Position numbers and translations under genes: made by a program
Assembly: GCA_902766745.1 (NCBI GenBank)
Contig: CACXES010000119.1
Coordinates: 1-39,450 of the forward strand
Direction of reading: 5' to 3'
Length of the DNA: 39,450 bases
Source: an uncultured Ruminococcus sp.
GTDB lineage: Bacteria; Bacillota; Clostridia; Monoglobales; Monoglobaceae
Notes under the pieces: model-generated
Told to the model about the DNA's origin: nothing
Seen by the model: the letters and a program-made list of their open reading frames with translations, nothing else
Databases searched by the model: none
Shown here: positions 7,047-15,510 of the stretch, piece by piece
Numbering within the stretch: position 1 is the stretch's first letter
Layout: every line of letters starts with the position of its first letter

Positions 7047-9371
7047 TTACTGAGTCAATTCGACATGAGACTCTCCGCCGTCGGTGCCTCCGCCCGACGT
7101 TCCGCCACTCGTTGAGCTTCCGTTTGAAGTGCCTCCCGATGCTCCGTTCTCGGAGGCTGTTCCGCCGGACGACGTACTCGATGACGTACTGCCTGACGTT
7201 CCGGTGCCCGATGAAGCTTGACTCTGCTGTTTATTATTATCATCTTCGTCCTCTTCCTCCGAATTTTCGGATTGCCGCGAGGATTTCGACTTCTTCTCCG
7301 ATTCATCCGTCACTGCCGAGCCTTTATGTTTACCGTTACAGTATGCCGGAAGCTTGTCCTTATCGCAGTAGTATGTCAATGCAGGACAGCTTGACGTTGC
7401 ACGCATACCCGTATACGCACAGTAGTTAATACGCGTTACCGAATCAGGCTGCTTGAGCGGCTTTGACGAGCTGACCGTTGCCTGAACCTTGTCCATAATG
7501 CTTTTGAACACAGGAATACACGGATTTGAGCCTATTGTAATTTCCTTAGGCGTATCATATCCATACCATATTGCTGCCACATATTCCGGAGTGTAGCCGA
7601 TAAACCAGCGATCCATATTGTCTGATGTTGTACCCGTTTTTCCGGCGGTATATGCAGCATTGGATATTGATGCACCTCTGCCCGTTCCGCTCTCCACAAC
7701 CTCCTTTAAAAGCTGCGTCATGATATATGCGGTGGAATCCTTCAAAATAGGCGTTCCGGCTCTGTCTGAACTCAATATCTCGTTTCCGTCCTTATCGGTG
7801 ACACGGATATAAGTATACGGATTGTAGTATAACCCGCCGTTGGCAAAGGATGCGTAAGCCGCCGCCATTTCAAGGGTTGTCGCACCGTCCGTCAAGCCGC
7901 CGAGAGCCAGCTGAGACAGACCTATATCGGTATATATATCACCATTGACATTTCGGCTTGAAACAAGGGTGGAAAGCTTAAACTTCTGCGTCAGAAAGTC
8001 ATAGCTTACCTGTGGACCCATTTTGTTTATTATTTCTACCGGGGTGGTATTGAGCGAAGTGCGAAGCGCACGTCTTACATCTACCATTCCTCTGTATGCA
8101 TAATCGTAATTTCTCGGCGTCCACCCGTTATATGACACAGCCTTATCGTCAAACACCGATCCCGGATAGATTGTGCCGTTCTCTATTCCCGGGGCATATG
8201 CTGCAATCGGCTTGATTGTCGAACCGGGCTGTCTCGGGCTCTGTGATGCACGGTTCAGCGTCAGACTGGCAGTCTTTTCACCTATTCCACCCGCAATTCC
8301 GACTATTTGTCCCGTATTCACGTCGATAACGGTAATTGCCGACTGAATGCCCTTACCGATAAAATTCTTTTCAGAGCTGTAAAATTTTTCGACAATCTCC
8401 TGAATCCTCGGATTATATGCAGCCTCTATTTTTACGCCGCCCGAATAGACTATCTTTTTTGCCAAGGATTCGGAATATCCCGCCTTCTGCAAATCTTCGA
8501 TTACATCGAGTATTACCTGGTCAACAAAGTAAGAGTTAGTTTTCGGTGTATTGTCACCGCTTCCGCTGTTACTCTTGATATTCAGCTTCTCCACTGCGGC
8601 ATCGCTGTATTCCGACTCGGTTATGTAACCGAGCTCAAGCATTTTTCCAAGTACAAGCATCTGCCGTTCCTTATTGTTTTCGGGATTCTCAATCGGGTCA
8701 TACGCAGCCGGGTTCTGCGTGATACCGGCAATAGACGCACACTCCGCCAGAGTCAAGTCCTTTACATCCTTGTCGAAATAGGTTTTTGCCGCCGTCCCTA
8801 CGCCGTTACAGCCATGGGACAGATATATGCAATTTAAATACAGCTCAAGTATCCGGGTCTTGTCCAGCTTCTTTTCAAGTGCCACCGCTCTTGAAATTTC
8901 ACGGATTTTTCTGGTGGGCGTCTGGTCATCTTCTCCTGTTACGTTTTTGATAAGCTGCTGCGTAATCGTACTTCCGCCCAGGCTCACACCCTTCTTCCCG
9001 GTGATTTTATTCCCCACCCATGTTAAAGTAGCTTTGGCTGTTCTCGGAAGGTCATAGCCCTTGTGCTCCATAAACCTTTCGTCTTCTATAGATATAACCG
9101 CCTTCTGAAGTGCATAGGGAATATCCTGTATATTAACCCACTCACGGTTTTCGGCGGAATTTATCTTCTGAAGCTCAACCTCCTTGCCTGTTGCAGAATC
9201 CGTATACACTATAACCGAATTTTGGTTAAGCGTAAGACTGTCAACATCAAGTTCGTCAATATCGCCCCAATAACCCAATATTGCTCCGCCGAAAGCAATA
9301 CCGACCGCAAGCATAAATATGCAAAGAGTTATTATAAATATTTTTATAAACTTTCCTACATAGTGTTTCAT
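7047..9371 (-). CDS. class A penicillin-binding protein (PBP1A-type)
   Basis: This bifunctional peptidoglycan synthase polymerises glycan strands and cross-links peptides outside the membrane. A single N-terminal membrane anchor lies at about residues 7-33. The family 51 glycosyltransferase domain carries EDERFMEHKG with catalytic Glu96 and the STITQQL motif. The transpeptidase domain has all three signatures: STIK with nucleophile Ser384, SLN at 439-441 and KTGTT from 578. From about residue 690 to the end (774) the protein is acidic, then almost entirely Gly, Ser and Thr, a disordered extracellular tail often seen in Firmicute PBPs. The ATG at 9371 follows AAAGGGGTG. The gene stands alone, divergent from the BofC-like gene. 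It could be a vegetative or sporulation-phase PBP; the sequence does not say. Confidence 0.9.
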   Translation of the reverse strand: MKHYVGKFIKIFIITLCIFMLAVGIAFGGAILGYWGDIDELDVDSLTLNQNSVIVYTDSATGKEVELQKINSAENREWVNIQDIPYALQKAVISIEDERFMEHKGYDLPRTAKATLTWVGNKITGKKGVSLGGSTITQQLIKNVTGEDDQTPTRKIREISRAVALEKKLDKTRILELYLNCIYLSHGCNGVGTAAKTYFDKDVKDLTLAECASIAGITQNPAAYDPIENPENNKERQMLVLGKMLELGYITESEYSDAAVEKLNIKSNSGSGDNTPKTNSYFVDQVILDVIEDLQKAGYSESLAKKIVYSGGVKIEAAYNPRIQEIVEKFYSSEKNFIGKGIQSAITVIDVNTGQIVGIAGGIGEKTASLTLNRASQSPRQPGSTIKPIAAYAPGIENGTIYPGSVFDDKAVSYNGWTPRNYDYAYRGMVDVRRALRTSLNTTPVEIINKMGPQVSYDFLTQKFKLSTLVSSRNVNGDIYTDIGLSQLALGGLTDGATTLEMAAAYASFANGGLYYNPYTYIRVTDKDGNEILSSDRAGTPILKDSTAYIMTQLLKEVVESGTGRGASISNAAYTAGKTGTTSDNMDRWFIGYTPEYVAAIWYGYDTPKEITIGSNPCIPVFKSIMDKVQATVSSSKPLKQPDSVTRINYCAYTGMRATSSCPALTYYCDKDKLPAYCNGKHKGSAVTDESEKKSKSSRQSENSEEEDEDDNNKQQSQASSGTGTSGSTSSSTSSGGTASENGASGGTSNGSSTSGGTSGGGTDGGESHVELTQ

Positions 9372-9605
9372 GAATACACCCCTTTGGAAATCTTGTTAAG
9401 CACAGACGATTCTCTGTGTCCGTATGCTGCAAGCATTATGCATACAACTATATTATTTATATTATAGACTAAAACTTCGCGTATGAAAAGACCAATATAT
9501 GTTAATAATATATTAAATTAGTGTTACAAAGAACGTTTATCCACAAGATATTGGGCAAAATGATCATTTTATGCCACATATATGCGAAAGAAAGGAGATA
9601 AAAAA

Positions 9606-9998
9606 ATGACGGAAAAAATTTTAAGAAGTATAATGATAGGTGTTTGTGTTTTTTTGTCGGTTGTAATTTTTGCGTATATATCCTTTATCTATGTTTATCG
9701 ACAGGCCGAAAATCGTGCCGAAAGGGCTTTGCTGACCGTTGATACCCCTGCCGCCGCCAGGACTGTCGAAAATCCGGCTGCCGCCGACGCGGCGGTTGAT
9801 GCAGAATCATATATTGCCCGCATTGACGGGGACGTCCTTGCAATATATGCCGTAACAGATGGCAGAGAGAAATTTTTGTACAACCTGAACGTTCGTATTC
9901 AGGATATATCGGAGAGCGAGAAGCGTCTGCTCAGAGACGGTGTTACCATTGCGGATAAGCAGGCACTCGCTTCATTTGAGGAGGACTTTACGAGCTGA
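9606..9998 (+). CDS. membrane-anchored protein with BofC C-terminal-like domain
   Basis: This 130-residue protein has one N-terminal transmembrane segment (about residues 6-30), an Ala/Val-rich linker and a C-terminal domain (about 68-130). The domain reads YIARIDGDVLAIYAV, then VRIQDISESEKRLLRDGV and LASFEEDFTS. That pattern matches the small domain found at the end of BofC, the forespore regulator of SpoIVB signalling, and in many short Clostridial membrane proteins. The start was moved to the ATG at 9606 because AAAGGAGAT lies seven bases upstream; an earlier ATG at 9582 has no such site. The gene converges on sigK, whose activation BofC restrains in Bacillus. A direct functional link here is inference; the match is by pattern, and the N-terminal BofC domain is missing. 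Confidence 0.6.
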   Translation: MTEKILRSIMIGVCVFLSVVIFAYISFIYVYRQAENRAERALLTVDTPAAARTVENPAAADAAVDAESYIARIDGDVLAIYAVTDGREKFLYNLNVRIQDISESEKRLLRDGVTIADKQALASFEEDFTS

Positions 9999-10016
9999 GC
10001 CACCGAAGCTTCCTTA

Positions 10017-10058
10017 ATTTATGCTACGCAATATCGGATTTATGCTACGCAATACCGG
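10017..10058. repeat. 21-bp tandem duplication
   Basis: Two adjacent 21-base units (ATTTATGCTACGCAATATCGG and a copy differing at one base) lie between the convergent BofC-like and sigK genes. It is a simple local duplication with no evident function. Confidence 0.7.
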
Positions 10059-10075
10059 GTGCCCGACTTTATCGA

Positions 10076-10111
10076 GGCTGCCGCAGCCATTAAATCCGGC
10101 ATACGGCAGCC
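10076..10111. terminator. hairpin in the convergent gap (possible terminator)
   Basis: GGCTGCCG at 10076-10083 pairs with CGGCAGCC at 10104-10111. It is the strongest stem between the two convergent genes and could limit read-through in both directions, but neither side has a U-tract. Confidence 0.3.
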
Positions 10112-10162
10112 ATATCCCACTATGCATTTGAGCTTGATTATACTATTCACACATCTTTCCGC

Positions 10163-10855
10163 TCACTTGTCGCGTATGCCCTTACCCAGCTTTCCGACTG
10201 CCTTTTTTTCAATACGCGATACATAGGAGCGGGATATTCCCAAAAGCTTTGCTACCTCACGCTGTGTATAGCATTTTGTGCCGCCTAATCCGTAACGCAG
10301 CAGTATAACCTTGCGCTCCCTCTCATCAAGCTCACTCTCAATATTCTTATACAGCTGCTTTATCTGTATATCCGTATTTATCTTATCGAATATATCGGCG
10401 GTATCGCTTTTCATTACGTCAATCAGCATTATCTGATTTCCCTCTTTGTCAACGCCTATTGTCTCGTTCAGCGATACGTCGCCCTGAGTTTTCTTCTGGG
10501 CACGCATAAGCATAAGTATTTCATTATCCACACATCTCGCAGCATATGTGGCAAGGCGTGTTCCCTTTGACGGATCGAAGCTTGTTATCCCCTTGATGAG
10601 TCCGATTGTACCGATTGAGATTATGTCCTCGCTGTCACGAACGCTGCCGGTATACTTCTTTGCTATATGCGCCACAAGCCTTAAGTTGTGTTCTATTAAA
10701 ATCTCTTTTGCTCTTTCATCCCCGTTTCTGTACTGCTCGATATATTGCCGCTCCTCCTCCGCCGTCAACGGCTTCGGAAACGAGCTGTTGCCCGATATGT
10801 ACGACAGCAAAAGTGTTACCGAACTTAGTACCGTCTGCAAAAACGAAAATATCAT
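10163..10855 (-). CDS. sigK: sporulation sigma factor SigK
   Basis: This 230-residue sigma-70 family factor closely follows late mother-cell SigK. It has a hydrophobic N-terminal pro-region (residues 1-25), then FPKPLTAEEE, region 2 with IEHNLRLVAHIAKKY and EDIISIGTIGLIKGI, the -10 recognition helix TRLATYAARCVDNEILM, and region 4 ending in TQREVAKLLGISRSYVSRIEKKA. In Bacillus the pro-sequence is removed by SpoIVFB to release active SigK in the mother cell. The gene is one continuous frame, so no skin-type prophage splits it. An AGGTG-containing site lies about 11 bases before the ATG. SigE or SigG family alternatives are less likely because the N-terminus and region 2 match SigK better. Its presence marks the organism as spore-forming or descended from a spore-former. 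Confidence 0.88.
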   Translation of the reverse strand: MIFSFLQTVLSSVTLLLSYISGNSSFPKPLTAEEERQYIEQYRNGDERAKEILIEHNLRLVAHIAKKYTGSVRDSEDIISIGTIGLIKGITSFDPSKGTRLATYAARCVDNEILMLMRAQKKTQGDVSLNETIGVDKEGNQIMLIDVMKSDTADIFDKINTDIQIKQLYKNIESELDERERKVILLRYGLGGTKCYTQREVAKLLGISRSYVSRIEKKAVGKLGKGIRDK

Positions 10856-10981
10856 ATATTAATTCACACCTCCGCTTGGTATTTACTAAAATATATGATA
10901 CTTTCTGTCCTATTATAAGCAAGTCGATATGACTTTTATTCCGCGGCCGGCTGTTCTTCTTGCTTCGACCGCAGCCATTGC

Positions 10982-11614
10982 TTACGCATCATGGCACAGT
11001 AGAACCGTGTATTCACCACTGCCGTATTTCTCAATAAATTTCAGGCTCCTTTGCGGACAATATGAAGTGCCCGTCGGGATTTGCTTTTCAATACATTCCC
11101 TCATATAGCACTCATCTCCGGCTATTATGAATTTTCCGCTGTCATCCATGATTTCAACAATACATGAGCCAACAGAATGACCGCCTATTTTAACGGCTTT
11201 TACATTCGAACAGATTTCCGCTTCTTCGGCAAAAAGCTTTATTTTCATGCCCTCTGTAAAATAATTCTTTCCGTTTTCATACTCATCACGCTGAATATAT
11301 ATCGTTGCATTTTTAAAATATCTCACACACTCTATATGGTCATGATGCGCATGAGTTATGATAACATCAGTGATATCCGCAGGACTTATGTTCAAGTTTT
11401 CAATCGCTTTAACAGCCCCGATAAAGTCCTTCATATCAAAGCCGGGCATTGTTTCGCAGCCTGCATCGACCAAAATCAGTCCGGTTTGCGTTTTAATCAG
11501 ATATATCATAAACACAATGGGGCGGAATTTATCCGCCGCACCTCCTTGAAATATCATGCTCTCAGGCAAAACCGACTTGCCGTACTCTATTGGAATAATT
11601 TCGATTTCACTCAT
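10982..11614 (-). CDS. metallo-beta-lactamase-fold hydrolase (lactonase-like)
   Basis: The 210-residue protein has the complete dinuclear metal site of the superfamily: HxHxDH in THAHHDH (His88, His90, Asp92, His93), then His146 (GGHSVGS), Asp167 (AGDE) and His208 (LLCHDA). The opening VDAG near residue 50 and overall length resemble AHL-lactonase and related small hydrolases. Such enzymes open lactones or cleave esters and thioesters in the cytoplasm. The start codon overlaps the stop of the upstream quinone-reductase-like gene by four bases (ATGA), so the two are translationally coupled. It is the last gene of the four-gene operon. In that setting a lactone formed by a dehydrogenase is a reasonable substrate, but this is inference; quorum quenching or detoxification cannot be excluded. 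Confidence 0.78.
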   Translation of the reverse strand: MSEIEIIPIEYGKSVLPESMIFQGGAADKFRPIVFMIYLIKTQTGLILVDAGCETMPGFDMKDFIGAVKAIENLNISPADITDVIITHAHHDHIECVRYFKNATIYIQRDEYENGKNYFTEGMKIKLFAEEAEICSNVKAVKIGGHSVGSCIVEIMDDSGKFIIAGDECYMRECIEKQIPTGTSYCPQRSLKFIEKYGSGEYTVLLCHDA

Positions 11615-12594
11615 TTAACCTTCAAGACTACCTTTCCGACATTCTGTCCCTTGTAGAGAATATCATGTGCTGCCTCCGCCTCTGTTATAGGCAGTGTTTT
11701 ATAGATTGTCGGCTTAACCTCGCCGCTCTCAATCTTCGGGAATACCTTTTCCACAAGCTCGGAAAGAATTTGTGCCTTAACCTCGGGGGTTCTCGAACGC
11801 AGCGTGCTGCCTATAATTCGCACATTTCTTACATAAATATTTTTAAGGTCTATTTCGGTTTTCTGCCCGGCAAGAGCCGCAATCATAATCCATCTTGCCC
11901 CGTGGGTGAGATAATGTATGCACTTGCCCATAACCTCGCCGCCCAGACAATCAATGGCAACGTCAACACCGTATCCGTTTTTAAGCTCCTCCTCAAGCAC
12001 AGATGCAATATCCTCCTTTGTTGTCACAACAACTCTGTCAGCCTTAAGATGCTTTATTGACGCTGCAATTTCCTCTGTCAGAACCGTTGTTATAACTCTC
12101 ACGCCGAACGCCTTTGCCATGGGAATTATAACGCTTGCAAGACCCGACGCTCCGGCATTCATCAGAAGTGTATTTCCCGGCTTTATATTGCCCTCGATAA
12201 ATAAATTCAGATAAGCTGTCGCAAATGCCTCCGGAATTGCAGCTGCCTCCTCCATTGAGCAGTTATTCGGAATCGGCATAAGCATATCATATTTAACCGC
12301 CGCATATTCGGCATATCCTCCGCCACCGAGAAGGGCGCAGACCTTGTCGCCTATCTTCCAATTTGATTTCGCCTTTGCCTCGTCACCCATTTCAACGATT
12401 ACACCGGCAATTTCCAGTCCCATCCAGTCCGGGCATCCCGGAGGAGGCGGATAGTCGCCCTCACGCTGCATGAGATCTGCACGGTTAAGCGCCGCCGCAT
12501 GAATTTCAACGAGAACCTCCTCGCTCTTAATTTCGGGGTTTGGTACATCATCCCATCTTAAACTTCTGTCATCATTTACAAGTATTGCTTTCAT
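11611..12594 (-). CDS. NAD(P)H quinone oxidoreductase-like MDR protein
   Basis: This 327-residue protein belongs to the zinc-independent quinone oxidoreductase branch of the medium-chain dehydrogenase/reductase superfamily. The N-terminal GroES-like domain carries AALNRADLMQREGDYPPPPG and GLEIAGVIVEMG. The Rossmann domain begins near residue 130, with nucleotide-loop glycines in NAGASGLASVI. The cysteine and histidine ligands of zinc alcohol dehydrogenases are absent. Relatives reduce quinones or alpha,beta-unsaturated carbonyls with NADPH. It starts 20 bases after the Gfo/Idh/MocA stop and overlaps the following hydrolase start by four bases. In the operon it could reduce an enone produced by dehydration of the pathway intermediate. 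Family assignment is firm; the substrate is unknown. Confidence 0.82.
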   Translation of the reverse strand: MKAILVNDDRSLRWDDVPNPEIKSEEVLVEIHAAALNRADLMQREGDYPPPPGCPDWMGLEIAGVIVEMGDEAKAKSNWKIGDKVCALLGGGGYAEYAAVKYDMLMPIPNNCSMEEAAAIPEAFATAYLNLFIEGNIKPGNTLLMNAGASGLASVIIPMAKAFGVRVITTVLTEEIAASIKHLKADRVVVTTKEDIASVLEEELKNGYGVDVAIDCLGGEVMGKCIHYLTHGARWIMIAALAGQKTEIDLKNIYVRNVRIIGSTLRSRTPEVKAQILSELVEKVFPKIESGEVKPTIYKTLPITEAEAAHDILYKGQNVGKVVLKVK

Positions 12595-12614
12595 TTTGTC
12601 TACTCCTTTTTATT

Positions 12615-13622
12615 TTATACACCGCATGCTTTTAATATAAGCTTATGCAGTTCTCTTTCGTATTCATAGCCATAAGGATTTCGCTTTTCTCCGTTTACAT
12701 AATCCGCAAACGCACGAAACATTGCGTCATATCTTCCGTATACAGGCGTATCGTGATACTCACCCTTTGCATGCCAATTTTTATCGAATGCTTCTCTTAC
12801 GCCTGTTGTCTGCGGCGTAAAAACACCGGGACACTCGCCGCCGAGCCATTCAAAGGGCTTTAATTCCACTGTTCCGCGTGTTCCGCAGACAACAAGCTGT
12901 CTGCGCTCAAAGCCGCCTATTTCAACAGCCGTACTTTTAACAAAAGACACACCGTTTTTATACTTAAACACCGCCATGCCGAAATCATCGGATGTAACGC
13001 CGTCGGTGCCGATAGGCTGACTTAGAGGAATTATTTCTTCGGGCATACCGCAAATGCTATATACCAAATCTATCAAATGACAGCCGAGGAAATATAGCAT
13101 GCCGCCCGGATAATTGCCGAGCCATTTCCGTTTTTCAATAGGATGAATGCAGTTCATCTGCACCTCAACAGCATAGATTTCACCGAGCTTACCTGCCCTT
13201 ATATCTTCCTTAAGCTTTATAACCGCCGGATTGTATCGGTACATATACCCGGTGTGAAATACTAAATTTTTTTCTTTAACCAAATCAATAAGCCTGTCAA
13301 AATCCTCGTCCGATTCACTGCCCGGTTTATCCATCTGTATATGCAAGCCTTTTTCAGCCGCCTTTATCGCAAACTCGGTAAGACGTCTGTCCTCCGTTTC
13401 GATACATACTGCATCAAGGTCCGGATAATTCAGGATTTCATCAACGGTCATTCTTTTGACATCCTCATATGCCCATTGGGTATTATCATAAACAGATTCA
13501 TCTCCGTCAACAACCGCATAACCTACAAGGTCGTAAATATCATTTTGTAGCTTTAATGTTGAAATTACATCTGCTGCGTGATCATGTCCTGCACCGATTT
13601 GTGCTATTTTTATTCTTTTCAT
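12615..13622 (-). CDS. Gfo/Idh/MocA family NAD(P)-dependent oxidoreductase
   Basis: This is a 335-residue sugar or cyclitol dehydrogenase-like protein. The N-terminal Rossmann fold opens with KIAQIGAGHDHAADVI (a GxGxxx loop). The family's EKP motif appears as MDKPGSESDEDFD, its lysine being the usual catalytic or cofactor-positioning residue. The C-terminal alpha/beta domain includes GGMLYFLGCHLIDL, a conserved family segment with a substrate-site histidine. Members oxidise or reduce hydroxyls on sugars, inositols and sugar acids. The start overlaps the preceding dehydrogenase stop by four bases (ATGA). It is the second gene of the four-gene operon. The family is certain; substrate prediction is not possible from the sequence alone. 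Confidence 0.87.
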   Translation of the reverse strand: MKRIKIAQIGAGHDHAADVISTLKLQNDIYDLVGYAVVDGDESVYDNTQWAYEDVKRMTVDEILNYPDLDAVCIETEDRRLTEFAIKAAEKGLHIQMDKPGSESDEDFDRLIDLVKEKNLVFHTGYMYRYNPAVIKLKEDIRAGKLGEIYAVEVQMNCIHPIEKRKWLGNYPGGMLYFLGCHLIDLVYSICGMPEEIIPLSQPIGTDGVTSDDFGMAVFKYKNGVSFVKSTAVEIGGFERRQLVVCGTRGTVELKPFEWLGGECPGVFTPQTTGVREAFDKNWHAKGEYHDTPVYGRYDAMFRAFADYVNGEKRNPYGYEYERELHKLILKACGV

Positions 13623-14638
13623 TTAAACTTCCTCCAATCAAATTGAACCACAATCGGAAAATCCTTGTCAAACACAAGACGGTTATATACCTCCGAGCAT
13701 TCATCGGGCGAATGTGTTTCCTCTATCAGATTTTCAAGGCAAATTCTGCCGCCCCCACACAGCTTAAGCACCGCTTTTATATCGTCACGATGCGTAAACC
13801 AACCCGGCCGTGACTCGGTATTCGGTCTTGCCATCGTATGAGCACCTATAACCGTTATTCCCGGAGCATGAATTTTTTTATAATAATCCACCGTAAAATC
13901 AGAATTTCTCGTACAGCCGAGCAGTGCGACACGACCGAATTTCGCCATGCAGTCAAGTGCCTCGTTAAAGCCCGCACCGACGCCCGTAACCTCTATTGCC
14001 ACATTCACTCCGCCGCCCGTTATCTTTTTCACCTTGTCGGCAAAATCCTCGCATAGCGGATCAAAGGCATAGTCCGCACCGTTTTTCAGTGCAATCTCCC
14101 GTCTTTTCGGATTTGGGTCTGCGGCAATTATCGGTACCGCACCTGCGGTTCGAAGCAGTTTAACCGCTGTCATCCCTAAGATTCCAAGTCCCATAACAAT
14201 TGCACTTTCGCCCATCTCAATACGCGTTTTTCTTATTGCCGCCATGGGAAATGTTGAAATGAAACTCATTGCCGCCGTTTCAAGGTTGACTGTTTCATCC
14301 TCAATTTTTACAACCTGTTCCTCCGGAACTACATTATAGCTTTTATGCTGCCCCCAATATACAACTACTCTGTCGCCTACATCAACGCTTTTTACATCAG
14401 CACCCTTTTTAACAACTATACCGGCACTGTTATATCCCGAGGTTCTCGGGAACACCACTCCCGAAGCACCAAACGCATTTACGTTGGGATCACCGATAAT
14501 GTTTGCACGTTCGGTTCCGCAGCTTATGGTCGAAACCATTGTTTCTACCATAACCTCGTTCGGTGCCGGCTCATTTACATCTACCGTCAAAAGCTCCGCC
14601 TTGTTTTTCTCCGTGAATACAATCTGCTTACACTTCAT
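13619..14638 (-). CDS. zinc-type alcohol/polyol dehydrogenase (MDR family)
   Basis: This 339-residue MDR dehydrogenase has the GroES-like half (TISCGTERANIIG; TSGYNSAGIVVKKG; VGDRVVVYWG) followed by a Rossmann fold with VMGLGILGMTAVKL near residue 155. The CGTE sequence matches the catalytic zinc cysteine position, while the four-cysteine structural zinc loop is missing. This resembles sorbitol and threonine dehydrogenase relatives that lack the structural zinc. It probably oxidises a secondary alcohol in the substrate of this operon. The start was set at the ATG at 14638; an in-frame ATG at 14653 lies within the GGGAGGT ribosome site and cannot be the start. It is the first gene of the operon and divergent from an AraC regulator. 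Confidence 0.82.
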   Translation of the reverse strand: MKCKQIVFTEKNKAELLTVDVNEPAPNEVMVETMVSTISCGTERANIIGDPNVNAFGASGVVFPRTSGYNSAGIVVKKGADVKSVDVGDRVVVYWGQHKSYNVVPEEQVVKIEDETVNLETAAMSFISTFPMAAIRKTRIEMGESAIVMGLGILGMTAVKLLRTAGAVPIIAADPNPKRREIALKNGADYAFDPLCEDFADKVKKITGGGVNVAIEVTGVGAGFNEALDCMAKFGRVALLGCTRNSDFTVDYYKKIHAPGITVIGAHTMARPNTESRPGWFTHRDDIKAVLKLCGGGRICLENLIEETHSPDECSEVYNRLVFDKDFPIVVQFDWRKFK

Positions 14639-14666
14639 AAAGATACCTCCCATTATTTTTACCGTT

Positions 14667-14672
14667 ATTGTA
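14667..14672 (-). promoter_or_regulatory. -10 box of the four-gene dehydrogenase operon
   Basis: On the minus strand TACAAT lies about 28 bases upstream of the ATG at 14638. A good -35 box is not visible at the matching distance (only TTTTTA), which is what one expects of a promoter needing an activator. The divergent AraC gene is the obvious candidate. Confidence 0.5.
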
Positions 14673-14677
14673 CCACA

Positions 14678-14706
14678 TTGACTTTTGCGTAAAAATATGA
14701 TATTCT
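14678..14706 (+). promoter_or_regulatory. sigma-A promoter of the AraC regulator gene
   Basis: TTGACT (14678-14683) and TATTCT (14701-14706) are separated by 17 bases. The -35 box lies six bases from the -10 box of the opposing operon promoter, so the two promoters interfere and one bound regulator could control both. Confidence 0.65.
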
Positions 14707-14752
14707 ATAAAAAAAGAGGTAATTTTCTATAATTATAACGAGGTGTTGTCCA

Positions 14753-15505
14753 ATGAACGATATAATATTCTCAAACAGCTTTAAATTCCTCACAATAGAG
14801 TTTGACAAATTCCACTACACGGATAACCGTGCCGGCGCACCGGACCATTACTTTGCTTATATGCTCTCGGGAAGCTGCAAAATCGTTACTGCTTCCGACA
14901 CCGTCGAAATCAGCGAGGGGGATTTTTTCTATATCCCGAACAAGTGCAGCTATCAATCCTACTGGTACGGGAATCCGGAAATCAGGTTTATTTCCCTCGG
15001 ATTTCAGTATTTTCCTAATTTTGATAACAAGACCTACCCTACACAGGCAATACCGTATAGTGACAATGCCGCCGAGCTTTTTTTCCGACTCTCTGACAAA
15101 AGCCGATTATCCGCCCCTGATATAGGCGTATTCTATACCTTGGTCGGACTGCTTCTGCCGAAAATGTCTCACAACACGGCATGCCGAACAAGAGAAATTG
15201 TCGAACTCACCCAAAATTATTTGATACACCATCCTCACGCCACGACCTCGGAGCTTGCTAAAAACTGCACAATAAGCGAAGCAGCACTTTATTCGGCATT
15301 TCATAAAGCCTCCGATGTCACGCTTAATCAGCTCAGAAACAACCTATTGCTTGAAAAAGCAAAGGACATGCTTATAACTACCGACAAGCCGATAGAATAT
15401 ATCTGTAATACTCTGCAATTCAGCTCAACTTCATATTTCAGAAAGAAGTTTAAGCAGTATTTTAACATGACTCCAAAGGAAATGCGGAAAAGATACCGGA
15501 TTTAA
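14753..15505 (+). CDS. AraC-family transcriptional regulator
   Basis: This 250-residue protein has an N-terminal cupin-like sensor (about residues 1-140; SEGDFFYIPNKCSY is the typical turn) and a C-terminal pair of helix-turn-helix motifs (about 150-250: ATTSELAKNCTISEAALYSAF and the conserved segment SSTSYFRKKFKQYFNMTPKEMRK). Family members bind a small molecule through the cupin domain and activate nearby sugar genes. The gene is divergent from the four-gene dehydrogenase operon with overlapping promoters, so that operon is its likely target. It converges on the SDR at 15511 with only five bases between the two stops. Confidence 0.87.
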   Translation: MNDIIFSNSFKFLTIEFDKFHYTDNRAGAPDHYFAYMLSGSCKIVTASDTVEISEGDFFYIPNKCSYQSYWYGNPEIRFISLGFQYFPNFDNKTYPTQAIPYSDNAAELFFRLSDKSRLSAPDIGVFYTLVGLLLPKMSHNTACRTREIVELTQNYLIHHPHATTSELAKNCTISEAALYSAFHKASDVTLNQLRNNLLLEKAKDMLITTDKPIEYICNTLQFSSTSYFRKKFKQYFNMTPKEMRKRYRI

Positions 15506-15510
15506 CCGCT

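Noticed and set aside
10163-10855. Skin-type element interrupting sigK
   Set aside because: The gene is one continuous 230-codon frame with all sigma regions present.
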